Assembly: GCF_014982855.1 (NCBI RefSeq)
Contig: NZ_JADCKF010000008.1
Location: 108,165-172,164, forward strand
Direction: 5' to 3'
DNA length: 64,000 nt
Source: Pseudoflavonifractor gallinarum
GTDB lineage: Bacteria > Bacillota > Clostridia > Oscillospirales > Oscillospiraceae
This document shows, piece after piece, positions 18,985 through 26,814 of the stretch; position 1 is the first letter of the stretch; each line of letters begins with the position of its first letter. The notes beneath the pieces were generated by a model. That model made no database searches. It saw nothing but the letters and a program-made list of their open reading frames with translations, and was not told where the DNA came from. A program made the position numbers and the translations under genes.

Positions 18985-20187
18985 TCAGTCCAGCACCCGC
19001 TGAGCCAGAACGACCCGTCCGAATCCGGACAGGCTCTCCCGTAGCTGCGCGCCGCTCATGGCGCCGGTGAGGAAGGCCCGCTCGCCTGCCGGGGCGTCCG
19101 GACGCGTGAGCTCCTGCACCCCTTCGGGGAGGGCGGCGGCCTCCGCCAGACGGACATACCAGCGGCTCTCCAGCGCATCGGCCGGGGCCACCGTATCCTC
19201 GCCGCCGGGCGCCCAGGACAGCTCTCCCGGGCCCTTCCGGTGTTTGGCCACGTCCATCACGTCGGCCACCACCGCGGAGGCGGTGGGCCGCTTTCCGGCT
19301 CCACGGCCGTAGAACATCACATCGCCCACCGCGTTTCCCTTCACGGTGATGGCGTTGAACACATCCTCCACACCGGAGAGCGGGTTTTCCTCCTCCACCA
19401 GGTGGGGCGCCACATAGATGCACAGACGCCCGTCCGCCTGCCGGATGGCCCGGCCCAGCAGCTTCCAGCGGTATCCGGCGCTCCCGGCATAGGCCACGTC
19501 GGCCCCGGTCAGCTCTGTGATCCCCTGTGTGGGGACCTGCCGGGGGTAGATATGCCGTCCAAAGGCCAGGGAGGCGAGAATGCAGATCTTCCGGCAGGCG
19601 TCATGGCCCTGGATGTCGGCGGTGGGATCTGCCTCGGCATAGCCGTTGTCCTGGGCCTCTTTCAGGGCCGCTTCAAAGGAGAGCCCGCCCCGGATCATCC
19701 GGGTCAGGATATAGTTGGTGGTCCCGTTGAGGATGCCCGTGATCTCCTCGATCTCATTGGCCGCCAGGCACTGGCTCAGCGGTCGGATAATGGGGATGCC
19801 CCCGCCCACGCTGGCCTCAAAGAGATAGCGCGCGCCGTGCTCCCGGGCCAGCTGGAGCAGCTCATACCCGTGCTCGGCCACCAGCTCCTTGTTGGCGGTC
19901 ACCACGCTCTTCCCGGCCCGCAGTGCCCGCTCCGTGTACTCCTTGGCCGCGCCGGTGCCGCCCATGACCTCGACCACCACTTCCACCTGGGGGTCCTGCT
20001 CAATCAGGGAAAAGTCCCGGACCATCCGGTCCCGGAAGGGGCTGTCCGGATAATCCCGGCGCACCAGGATATATTTGACGCCGATCTCCTCTTCCGCCCG
20101 GCGGCCGATGGCCCCGGCGTTTTCGTGCAGGACCTCCGCCACGCCAGAACCCACCACGCCGTAGCCCAGAATTGCCACATGTATCAT
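18985..20187 (-). CDS. hom: Homoserine dehydrogenase
   Basis: NAD(P)H-dependent reduction of aspartate semialdehyde to homoserine. The 400-residue protein has the N-terminal dinucleotide fold (GYGVVGSGV, residues 8-16), the conserved catalytic segment GILNGTTNYILTRM, and a C-terminal regulatory ACT-like part after about residue 320. The ATG at 20187 is preceded by GAGAGGAAG. It lies 20 bp after the ACT protein gene and about 110 bp before lysC; threonine synthase and homoserine kinase are not in the window. Confidence 0.95.
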   Translation of the reverse strand: MIHVAILGYGVVGSGVAEVLHENAGAIGRRAEEEIGVKYILVRRDYPDSPFRDRMVRDFSLIEQDPQVEVVVEVMGGTGAAKEYTERALRAGKSVVTANKELVAEHGYELLQLAREHGARYLFEASVGGGIPIIRPLSQCLAANEIEEITGILNGTTNYILTRMIRGGLSFEAALKEAQDNGYAEADPTADIQGHDACRKICILASLAFGRHIYPRQVPTQGITELTGADVAYAGSAGYRWKLLGRAIRQADGRLCIYVAPHLVEEENPLSGVEDVFNAITVKGNAVGDVMFYGRGAGKRPTASAVVADVMDVAKHRKGPGELSWAPGGEDTVAPADALESRWYVRLAEAAALPEGVQELTRPDAPAGERAFLTGAMSGAQLRESLSGFGRVVLAQRVLD

Positions 20188-20207
20188 TTCGTTCTCTTCC
20201 TCTCTGC

Positions 20208-20648
20208 TCAGCCGGCCAGAATCTCGCAGCGCACCACGCCCTCCACGTTGAGCGCCTGCGCCAGCAGCTCCTCCAGAGAGAGCTGCAGGCCCGACGTCTC
20301 CGCGCCGATGGTCACGGCCGCGCAGCCGTTGACCGGGATCCCCTGATTGATGGTCAGAATATTCCCGCCGCTCTGGGCAAAGATATTGAGGACTGCCGAG
20401 AGTACGCCCGGCTCATCCTTCAGCAGGATCTGGAAGGTGACGATACGCCCGTGGAGCATATCGTTGAAGGGCCGTACCGCATCCTTATATTTATAAAACG
20501 CGCTGCGGCTGATCCCCACACGGCGGGTCGCGGCGTTGACAGTATCCACCTCGCCAGTCTCCAGAAGGCGCTTGGCTTCCGCCACCTTGAGGAAAATCTC
20601 AGGCAGTGCTCCAGCCTCCACGATAAAATAATTCGGTGTCTTGCTCAA
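20208..20648 (-). CDS. ACT-domain protein, UPF0735/PheB type
   Basis: A 146-residue cytoplasmic protein with a short N-terminal helix-turn-helix-like part (AAT RRVGISRSAFYKYKDAV region, residues about 36-56) and a C-terminal ACT domain for amino-acid binding. It usually sits next to hom/thr genes and is taken to be an amino-acid-responsive regulator, but its exact action is not established. I chose the TTG at 20648 because a strong GGAGGG site is 7 bases upstream and the length matches the family (about 147 residues); an ATG at 20693 lacks a ribosome site. Confidence 0.8.
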   Translation of the reverse strand: MSKTPNYFIVEAGALPEIFLKVAEAKRLLETGEVDTVNAATRRVGISRSAFYKYKDAVRPFNDMLHGRIVTFQILLKDEPGVLSAVLNIFAQSGGNILTINQGIPVNGCAAVTIGAETSGLQLSLEELLAQALNVEGVVRCEILAG

Positions 20649-20825
20649 CGTCAATCCCTCCTCAATGTCCTTCTCCGAAAAGCAATTGTTCATCGAATTG
20701 TTATCATTTTAGCACAGTAAACTGCGACAATCAACCGCCGATTTCGCGTGAAAGCCAACAGTTTTACAGTCTATCATCCCCATTTTTTCGTCAAAATAAC
20801 CACACCGTTGGAAAGGAGGACCCCC

Positions 20826-21896
20826 ATGCACCCGCCGCCTTCGCCTCTGATTCCTGTCCGCGTCTTACAGGCCATCCTTGTGCTGGGAGGACTCTGGTTT
20901 CTGCTGCCCATCGTACTTCCCTGCCTGCTGCCCTTTTTGCTGGCCCTCCTCTGCGCCGCCCTGCTGGAAGGGCCCGTGGCCTTTCTCACCCGGCGCGGAA
21001 GGCTCCCCCGCTTCCTGGCCGCGGCGCTGTGTACCCTGGTCTTCTTCCTTCTGCTGGCCGGGGGCCTGGGCCTGCTGGTGTGGCGGCTGGGAACGGAGTG
21101 CGCCGTGCTCCTCCAAAAGACGCCCCAGCTTCTCTCGGCCTTTACCGGCTGGCTGGGCGGGGTCCGGCGCTGGGCGGAGCGCTTCCTCATCGCAGCCCCC
21201 ATCCCCCTTCAGGAGACCCTGCGGGGCGGGATGGAGGCGCTGGAGGACCAGGGAATGCGTCTGCTGGGGGACGCATCGGGCCTATTGGGGACCTGGCTGG
21301 CCCACGGGGCCTCCGCCCTGCCCCAGTGGGGCCTCTTTCTCTTTACCACCGCACTGGCCACCTGCCTCATCAGCGCCGACCGGTCCCGCCTGCACGCGTT
21401 CTTCTGGCGTCAGGTCCCGGCTCGCTTCCGCACCCGCCTGCGGCATATGGTGGGTGCAGTGCGGGATGCCATGACCGGCTGGCTGCGGGCACAGGGCTGT
21501 CTCATGCTGGTCACGCTGTGTCTGCTCACGGTGGGCTTTCTGCTCCTGGGGGTGGATCTGGCCATTCTGGCCGCCGGCTTCACGGCACTGCTGGACGCCC
21601 TGCCGGTCTTCGGCGTGGGGATCGTCCTGCTGCCCTGGGCGCTGCTCTCCCTGCTGCGGGGGCAGACCTCCCTGGCGCTGGGGCTGCTCCTCCTCTACGG
21701 CGTACTCTTTCTCACCCGCAGCATCCTGGAGCCCAAGCTGGTGGGAAAGGGCTCGGGTCTCCCCCCTCTGGCCGCGCTGCTCGCCATGTATACCGGCTTT
21801 ATCCTGTGGGGGGCGGCGGGCATGATCTTCCTGCCCATGGCCGCCGTCATGCTCAAGGAGCTCCACGACCGGGGGCTGGTCCACCTCTGGAAATAA
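20826..21896 (+). CDS. AI-2E family permease, sporulation YtvI-like
   Basis: A 356-residue membrane protein of the AI-2E/UPF0118 family, with about seven to eight hydrophobic segments in the usual 2+1+5 layout: a pair near the N-terminus, a long soluble middle, and a C-terminal bundle including GFTALLDALPVFGVGIVLLP. In spore formers the closest group is YtvI; transport substrate unknown. The ATG at 20826 follows AAGGAGG. It is divergent from the hom block, monocistronic, and ends in a terminator shared with the convergent penicillin-binding protein gene. Confidence 0.82.
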   Translation: MHPPPSPLIPVRVLQAILVLGGLWFLLPIVLPCLLPFLLALLCAALLEGPVAFLTRRGRLPRFLAAALCTLVFFLLLAGGLGLLVWRLGTECAVLLQKTPQLLSAFTGWLGGVRRWAERFLIAAPIPLQETLRGGMEALEDQGMRLLGDASGLLGTWLAHGASALPQWGLFLFTTALATCLISADRSRLHAFFWRQVPARFRTRLRHMVGAVRDAMTGWLRAQGCLMLVTLCLLTVGFLLLGVDLAILAAGFTALLDALPVFGVGIVLLPWALLSLLRGQTSLALGLLLLYGVLFLTRSILEPKLVGKGSGLPPLAALLAMYTGFILWGAAGMIFLPMAAVMLKELHDRGLVHLWK

Positions 21897-21900
21897 CAAA

Positions 21901-21946
21901 GCCCTCCGCCTTCCGGCTGAAGCAGCCGGGCCGCGGAGGGCTTTTG
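21901..21946. terminator. Terminator between permease and penicillin-binding protein
   Basis: GCCCTCCGC (21901-21909) pairs with GCGGAGGGC (21933-21941), with a small inner stem (CCGGCT/AGCCGG) and T-rich tails on both sides. Confidence 0.85.
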
Positions 21947-21959
21947 TTGCACTATTCTA

Positions 21960-24599
21960 TTACTGGGCGTCTGCCGGAGGGGCCACCTCTTCACTGGGCG
22001 GCGGAGAGGGTGTGGTTTCCGGCTCCTCCGTCTCCCCGCCCGGCTCAGTGGGCTCTGTACTGGGCTCGGGCGACGGTGTCACCACCGGCCACGTCTCCGG
22101 GTTATAGGGGTCAAAATCCGGGTAGAGGTCCGCGGGCGGGTAGGTGCTGGGGTCCATGGGATCGAAGGTCGACGGATCGTATTCCGTCGGCTTCTCCTGC
22201 TCCTGGGTGTGAACGGTGCACGTCCCCTGAGCCTGTACGTTCTGCAGGCGATAGGCGTCGTCCCGGGCCCCTCTTCCGAAGGACTCCCGCTCAAAGCTGG
22301 GCAGAGAGATGGTGACGACCGTGGGTTCCACCCCGGCCTCATTCCCCTCCCGGGGACAGAACTCTCCGGCCACATGGTAGAGTCCGGTGCTCTCTCCGGA
22401 GGAATTGAGGATGGGGCTGTCCTTACAGACCTCAATGGTCTGCGTGTGGACGTCACAGTGCTCGGTGGGCTGGTCGCCGTTGAAGAAATAGGCGCCCTGC
22501 ACCCGGTTCCCACGGGGATCCAGCGTACAGTTCGGACCGGCCAGCTTGCCGCTGTCGATACAGATGTTGACGGTCACCAGTCCCTCGGGCGTCTCAAAGT
22601 CCTTATTCTCCAGGCCCTGGTGGATGGGCTCCATCACCTTGCGCCACATCTGGGCCGCCGGGTTGGTGGAACCGTTGTTGATGCGCTCGGGATACTGGGC
22701 GTATCCGGTCCACACGGCCGCCGTATAATAGGGGGAGTAGCCCACGAACCAGCGGTCCTTGTAGTCGTTGGTGGAACCCGTCTTACCGGCGATGGTCATG
22801 CCGCTGAAGTAGGCCTCCCGGCCGGTCCCCACCCCGTTGGGGCTCTTGATGACGTTCTTGAGCATGCTGTTGATATACCACGCCGTGGTGGACTTGACCG
22901 CACTCTCTTCCTCCTGGGTGTTATCCAGAATGACCACTTCCTGGCCATCCTGCTCCCGGGTCACCTTGGTGTAGGTGCGGGGCTCCACGTACACGCCGCT
23001 GCGGGGGAAGACCGAGTAGGCCGCAGCCATATCGATCACCCGGGCGCCGTCGGTCAGACCGCCCAGGGAGAGCTGGGCCAGGCCCTCGTCGTTGCTCTTC
23101 TTGTTCTCCGCGCTGTGGACCAGCGTGCTGATGTGGAAGTGGTCTTCCAGGTACTCCATGGACTGTCCGATGCCCATTTCCTGGATCACCCGGGCCGGGA
23201 CCGTGTTGGCCGACTGCTCCACCGCCTTGCTCACCGTCTCGCGGCCCCAGTAGTAGCCGTAGGAGTTGGAGGGCCAGGCAGAGCCGCTCAGCTCCATCAC
23301 CGGCGTGTCATCAAAGACCGAGTTGGGAGTAATGAGTCCCAGATCGATGGCCGGGGCGTAGGCGGAGAGGGGCTTGATGGAGGAGCCCGGCTGCCGCTTG
23401 CTCATGGTGGCCATATTCAGCACCTGATTGGCCGTTTTTTCGCCCATGGCGCCGGCCATGGCCACCACGTCTCCGTCGTGATCCAGCACCACGATGGCCG
23501 ACTCCAGCTGCTCGCCCCGGGAAGAGGTCTGGGGAAGGTTGTCCCGGTTGAGGTAGACCTCATCCACCACCTCCTGGACGTCCGGATCGATGCAGGAGTA
23601 GATCTTGAGTCCGCCGCTGTAAACCATGTTGCTGGCCACTTCTCTCGAGTAGCCGCCCTCTTCCACCAGGTCGTCGATCACATCCCGCACCACCTGCTCG
23701 GCATACCAGCTGAGCACATTAGTGGTATTTTCGTTCTCCTCATCCTCCCCCTTGGTGAAGTTCAGTCCGGCCTTGACCTGGGCGGCCGCCTCATCGTACT
23801 CGGCCTGGCTGATCTTCTCCTGCTCCAGCATGGCGTTGAGCACGTTCAGCGCCCGGTTGGCATTGTTTTCCGGATGCAGATAGGGGTTATACATGGAGGG
23901 GTTGTTGGTAATGCTGATGAGGCTGGCGCACTCGGCCAGGGAGAGCTCCCGCACATCCTTGCCGAAATAGTTCTCCGCGGCCGTGGACACACCGTAGCAC
24001 TTCTGCCCCAGGTAGATATAGTTCAGATAGAGCTCCAGGATCTCTTCCTTGGTGTGGTACTTTTCAAAATCCAGCGCCCGGAAGATCTCCAGGATCTTGC
24101 GCTTGACGGTGACGTCGTCATAGTCGGTCATATTTTTGAGCAGCTGCTGGGTCAGGGTGGAGCCGCCCTGGATGTCCTCGCCGGTCATCATGCTCAGCAC
24201 CGCCCGGGCGGTACGCACCCAGTCCACGCCGTTGTGCTTGTAAAAGCGCCGGTCCTCAATGGCGATGGTGGCGTTGATCAGATCCTCCGGGATCTCCTCA
24301 TAGGGGATCCACACCCGGTTTTCCGTCCCGTAGAGGGACTGGAGCTCCACCGGCTGTCCGGTCTCCTTGTCGGTGTAGTAGATCGTACTGGCCAGCGCCG
24401 TGGAATAGGCCTGTGCATCCACATGGGCGTTGGGCAGGATCTCCGTCGTGATATAAACCGCCGCAAAGCAGGCCAGGAACGCACAGGTCACGAGCCCGAT
24501 CAGGAACAGCGTCCCGATCCCCTTGAGGACGGTTCGCGCCGTATGTCCTCCGCTCCCCCGCGCGCGCCGGTCGTCGTTGGGATTCGTTGTTCTTGCCAA
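21960..24599 (-). CDS. Class A penicillin-binding protein (PBP1A-like)
   Basis: An ~879-residue bifunctional peptidoglycan synthase. Order: basic cytoplasmic tail, one membrane anchor, GT51 glycosyltransferase domain (IEDRRFYKHNGVDW and QGGSTLTQQLLKN), transpeptidase domain with the SxxK serine in RQPGSSIKPL, SAN motif (EQSANT) and KTG motif (AGKTGSTNDY). The extracellular end is a Pro/Glu/Thr/Ser-rich low-complexity tail of about 90 residues, probably wall-spanning. I chose the TTG at 24599 because GGAGGTG is 5 bases upstream; ATG at 24656 is possible. Single-gene unit, convergent with the YtvI-like gene. Confidence 0.93.
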   Translation of the reverse strand: MARTTNPNDDRRARGSGGHTARTVLKGIGTLFLIGLVTCAFLACFAAVYITTEILPNAHVDAQAYSTALASTIYYTDKETGQPVELQSLYGTENRVWIPYEEIPEDLINATIAIEDRRFYKHNGVDWVRTARAVLSMMTGEDIQGGSTLTQQLLKNMTDYDDVTVKRKILEIFRALDFEKYHTKEEILELYLNYIYLGQKCYGVSTAAENYFGKDVRELSLAECASLISITNNPSMYNPYLHPENNANRALNVLNAMLEQEKISQAEYDEAAAQVKAGLNFTKGEDEENENTTNVLSWYAEQVVRDVIDDLVEEGGYSREVASNMVYSGGLKIYSCIDPDVQEVVDEVYLNRDNLPQTSSRGEQLESAIVVLDHDGDVVAMAGAMGEKTANQVLNMATMSKRQPGSSIKPLSAYAPAIDLGLITPNSVFDDTPVMELSGSAWPSNSYGYYWGRETVSKAVEQSANTVPARVIQEMGIGQSMEYLEDHFHISTLVHSAENKKSNDEGLAQLSLGGLTDGARVIDMAAAYSVFPRSGVYVEPRTYTKVTREQDGQEVVILDNTQEEESAVKSTTAWYINSMLKNVIKSPNGVGTGREAYFSGMTIAGKTGSTNDYKDRWFVGYSPYYTAAVWTGYAQYPERINNGSTNPAAQMWRKVMEPIHQGLENKDFETPEGLVTVNICIDSGKLAGPNCTLDPRGNRVQGAYFFNGDQPTEHCDVHTQTIEVCKDSPILNSSGESTGLYHVAGEFCPREGNEAGVEPTVVTISLPSFERESFGRGARDDAYRLQNVQAQGTCTVHTQEQEKPTEYDPSTFDPMDPSTYPPADLYPDFDPYNPETWPVVTPSPEPSTEPTEPGGETEEPETTPSPPPSEEVAPPADAQ

Positions 24600-24886
24600 A
24601 GTGACACCTCCGGTATCGGTCGGCCAGCCCCGCCGCATCCTGCGGCCGGCTGCCATGGTATGGGTGACTTCGTCACAGGTACCCGAATATTATAGCATAG
24701 GTGCGCCAGTTGTCCACCCTATATTATCCCTTTATTTCCTATTTTTAGAATCTCGAAAAAAATTTGCGGACTCCTATCTTGCAATTTATCCTGCTTCGGG
24801 TTACAATAGGTACGGCAGCAAATCGCTCTGGCGTTTTGTACGGCCTCCCCCTCCGGGGACCACAAACCATAGAAAGCGGTGAAGCC

Positions 24887-25186
24887 ATGAGCGAGGAATT
24901 TGGCGGTGAGTTCATTACCCTGACCGATGAGGAGGGCAATGAGTTCGAACTGGAATACTGCACGACGATCGAGCACGAAGGCACGGTCTATATGGCCTTT
25001 TTGACGGTTACCGAGGCCGATGAGGACACGGAAGAGCCGGAAGAGAGCGAGGACGACGGTCTGGTCATCCTCAAGGTCATCAACGTGGACGGCGAGGATC
25101 AGCTGGCCACGCTGGACAGCCAGGAAGAGCTGGACGCCGTCTATGAATTGGTGATGCAGGAGCTCTTCGAGGACGAAGAGGAGTAA
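24887..25186 (+). CDS. DUF1292 domain protein
   Basis: A 99-residue, very acidic cytoplasmic protein. It shows the DUF1292 pattern of an early ITLTDEEGNEFE strand, a YMAFL strand, and a VILKVIN strand followed by an acidic helical tail. Function unknown; in other Firmicutes it often lies near ruvX and alaS, which are not seen here. The start ATG at 24887 follows GCGGTGAAG; the frame is open further upstream, but without a ribosome site. Confidence 0.85.
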   Translation: MSEEFGGEFITLTDEEGNEFELEYCTTIEHEGTVYMAFLTVTEADEDTEEPEESEDDGLVILKVINVDGEDQLATLDSQEELDAVYELVMQELFEDEEE

Positions 25187-25224
25187 CCTCCGCCTTACCA
25201 ATTCTGAATTTTTTCTGAATTTTT

Positions 25225-25447
25225 CCTGCGGGGTGCGTGATGGGCTTTATTTAAACCCACATCTCTGAAACGGGATGTCGCCCTCACGGCGTGGATTGCA
25301 GGCCTCCCGGCCCCCTTTGTGGGTCACTGGAAGTTGGAAGCAAGGAAGCGCTGTGGAGACAACCCACCTGCCAATTACGTGCAGGTTTTAAAGGAGTCCA
25401 CACGGCTTCTGCGGGCCCCCCCACAGGCTCTGCCTGTGGGGTTTTTT
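25225..25447 (+). ncRNA. Candidate structured small RNA, identity uncertain
   Basis: About 220 bases without a credible ORF, ending in a strong terminator, lie between DUF1292 and the PAP2 gene. Possible helices include ACATC/GATGT (near 25260-25280), CGCC/GGCG near 25282, GTGGGT (25319-25324) with ACCCAC (25363-25368), and ACCTGC/GCAGGT (25368-25388). Length, position and independent terminator would fit a 6S-type RNA, but I could not build the 6S bubble with confidence, and it is given as unidentified. The 5' end is a guess. Confidence 0.4.
25419..25447 (+). terminator. Terminator of candidate small RNA
   Basis: CCCCACAGGC pairs with GCCTGTGGGG across CTCT, followed by six T. Confidence 0.88.
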
Positions 25448-25467
25448 ATATGCGAAGGGAAGAAAAG

Positions 25468-25500
25468 CGGGTACGATCTTAAAATCGTACCCGCTTTTTT
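25468..25500. terminator. Bidirectional terminator of PAP2 gene
   Basis: GCGGGTACGAT (25468-25478) pairs with ATCGTACCCGC (25484-25494), T runs on both strands; ends the PAP2 gene on the minus strand. Confidence 0.88.
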
Positions 25501-26054
25501 CAGATGCGGTTTCTTCTCCGGTCTGCCACGCGCCGCCACAGGGCCATGGCACACAGGGCGCACAGGGTGCCCACCACGGCGCCGGCCAGCACGTCACTGG
25601 GGAAATGGACCCCCACATACAGGCGGGAGCAGCCCATCAGCACCGCCAGCACCAGCGCACCTGCTCTTGCCCAGGGCCAGGGCAGGCTCTTCCACCACAC
25701 CACGCCCGCGGCAAAGGCCGCTGTGGTGTGCCCCGACGGGAAGGAATTGGGGTCTCCCTCTGCGATCAGAGGGACCAGCCCCTCCACCACCAGCCAGGGC
25801 CGGGTGCGTTCCACCAGGTGCTTGAGCACCACGTTGGTGCACAGCAGGCCCAGCAGAAGGGCCGTCAGCGCACAGAGTCCCGCTCTCCGGGTCCTGGGGA
25901 TACACGCAAAGACCAGCGCCAGCGCGATCCACAGCATGCCCGCGTCCCCCAGATGGGTGAAAACGGAGAAAAACGCGTTCAGGATCGGATTGCGGACCCA
26001 ATCCTGGATCCAGAGGAGGATCGCGCCGTCCAGCGCCAGGAGCCACGTAAGCAT
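25500..26054 (-). CDS. PAP2-family membrane phosphatase
   Basis: A 184-residue membrane phosphatase of the type that dephosphorylates undecaprenyl pyrophosphate or phosphatidic acid. The three PAP2 signature blocks are present: KHLVERTRP (residues about 78-86), PSGHT (about 106-110) and SRLYVGVHFPSD (about 143-154), whose His residues form the active site. About five membrane helices. The substrate is not decidable by sequence; lipid carrier recycling is likely. ATG at 26054 has AAGGAGA upstream. Confidence 0.9.
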   Translation of the reverse strand: MLTWLLALDGAILLWIQDWVRNPILNAFFSVFTHLGDAGMLWIALALVFACIPRTRRAGLCALTALLLGLLCTNVVLKHLVERTRPWLVVEGLVPLIAEGDPNSFPSGHTTAAFAAGVVWWKSLPWPWARAGALVLAVLMGCSRLYVGVHFPSDVLAGAVVGTLCALCAMALWRRVADRRRNRI

Positions 26055-26082
26055 AGCTATCTCCTTTTCTGATTCCGAATGA

Positions 26083-26116
26083 TAAAAAAGCAGGACGGGA
26101 ACGCTCCCGTCCTGCT
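26083..26116 (-). terminator. Terminator of DUF4330 gene
   Basis: GCAGGACGGGA (26090-26100) pairs with TCCCGTCCTGC (26105-26115); T run on the minus strand at 26084-26089. Confidence 0.88.
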
Positions 26117-26135
26117 CTCGTTCTGTCTCTTGCGA

Positions 26136-26657
26136 TCAGGCCGCCTCGTCCCACTGGCAGTTAGTGATGATGCCGTTGGCAAATTCAAAGTGCGTGGTCT
26201 TGAGCGTATGGGCCTTGCCGATGCGGACCTCCTGGGTGCCCACTTCGTTGGTGGCGCTGTTGGCCACATGCACGGTCACCGTAAAGGTCAGGTCCAGCAG
26301 GTTATCCGCCAGAGGCAGCGTCAGCGCGCCAGTGGCGGAGTTGATGGTGGTGCTGTTGTCGTGGGGCTTGGCCACCACATCGGTCACATAGCCGTTGAGC
26401 TTGGTGCCGGAGGCCATGAGCTGATCGCCGCCCTCCTGCTCCACATACTCCACGATGGAGTCATATACCTCCGGGTATACGTTGTTGACCTGGACCGTAT
26501 AGGTCAGGGTAGCCGCGCCGCCCTCCGCGCCGGGGAGCACGCCGCCCTTGCCCAGCAGCTTCAGACCCACCACCGCGGCAAGCAATACCACCAGGATCAG
26601 GACCAGCAGGTCCACAATGTTGATCTTTCCAAACAGTCTGCCTTTTTCGTCTAACAT
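26136..26657 (-). CDS. DUF4330 membrane-anchored protein
   Basis: A 173-residue protein with an N-terminal membrane anchor (hydrophobic residues about 14-33) and an extracellular beta-rich domain. It starts with MLDEKGRLFGKINIVD, which is typical of DUF4330 proteins. Function unknown. The ATG at 26657 is preceded by GGAGGCTGC; an upstream in-frame start at 26741 lacks one. It precedes, and is divergent from, the surface-polysaccharide gene pair, so a link to the cell envelope is possible (inference). Confidence 0.78.
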   Translation of the reverse strand: MLDEKGRLFGKINIVDLLVLILVVLLAAVVGLKLLGKGGVLPGAEGGAATLTYTVQVNNVYPEVYDSIVEYVEQEGGDQLMASGTKLNGYVTDVVAKPHDNSTTINSATGALTLPLADNLLDLTFTVTVHVANSATNEVGTQEVRIGKAHTLKTTHFEFANGIITNCQWDEAA

Positions 26658-26814
26658 CTTTTGCAGCCTCCGAGGTTGTAAATTGACCGGTTTATGGTGT
26701 AAAATAGGACTGTCCCTGTGTCCGGAAGCCTCCGGACTCACAGTGGAGCTTTTTATATTGTAGCATATTCCCAGTATGGGAACAAGTCTTTTTTCACCTG
26801 GAGGGTCTCATCCC

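Noticed and set aside
25225..25447. Cobalamin riboswitch
   Set aside because: Short look-alike motifs (CACTGG, CACCTGCC) occur but not in the required order or spacing, and no B12-related gene follows on that strand.
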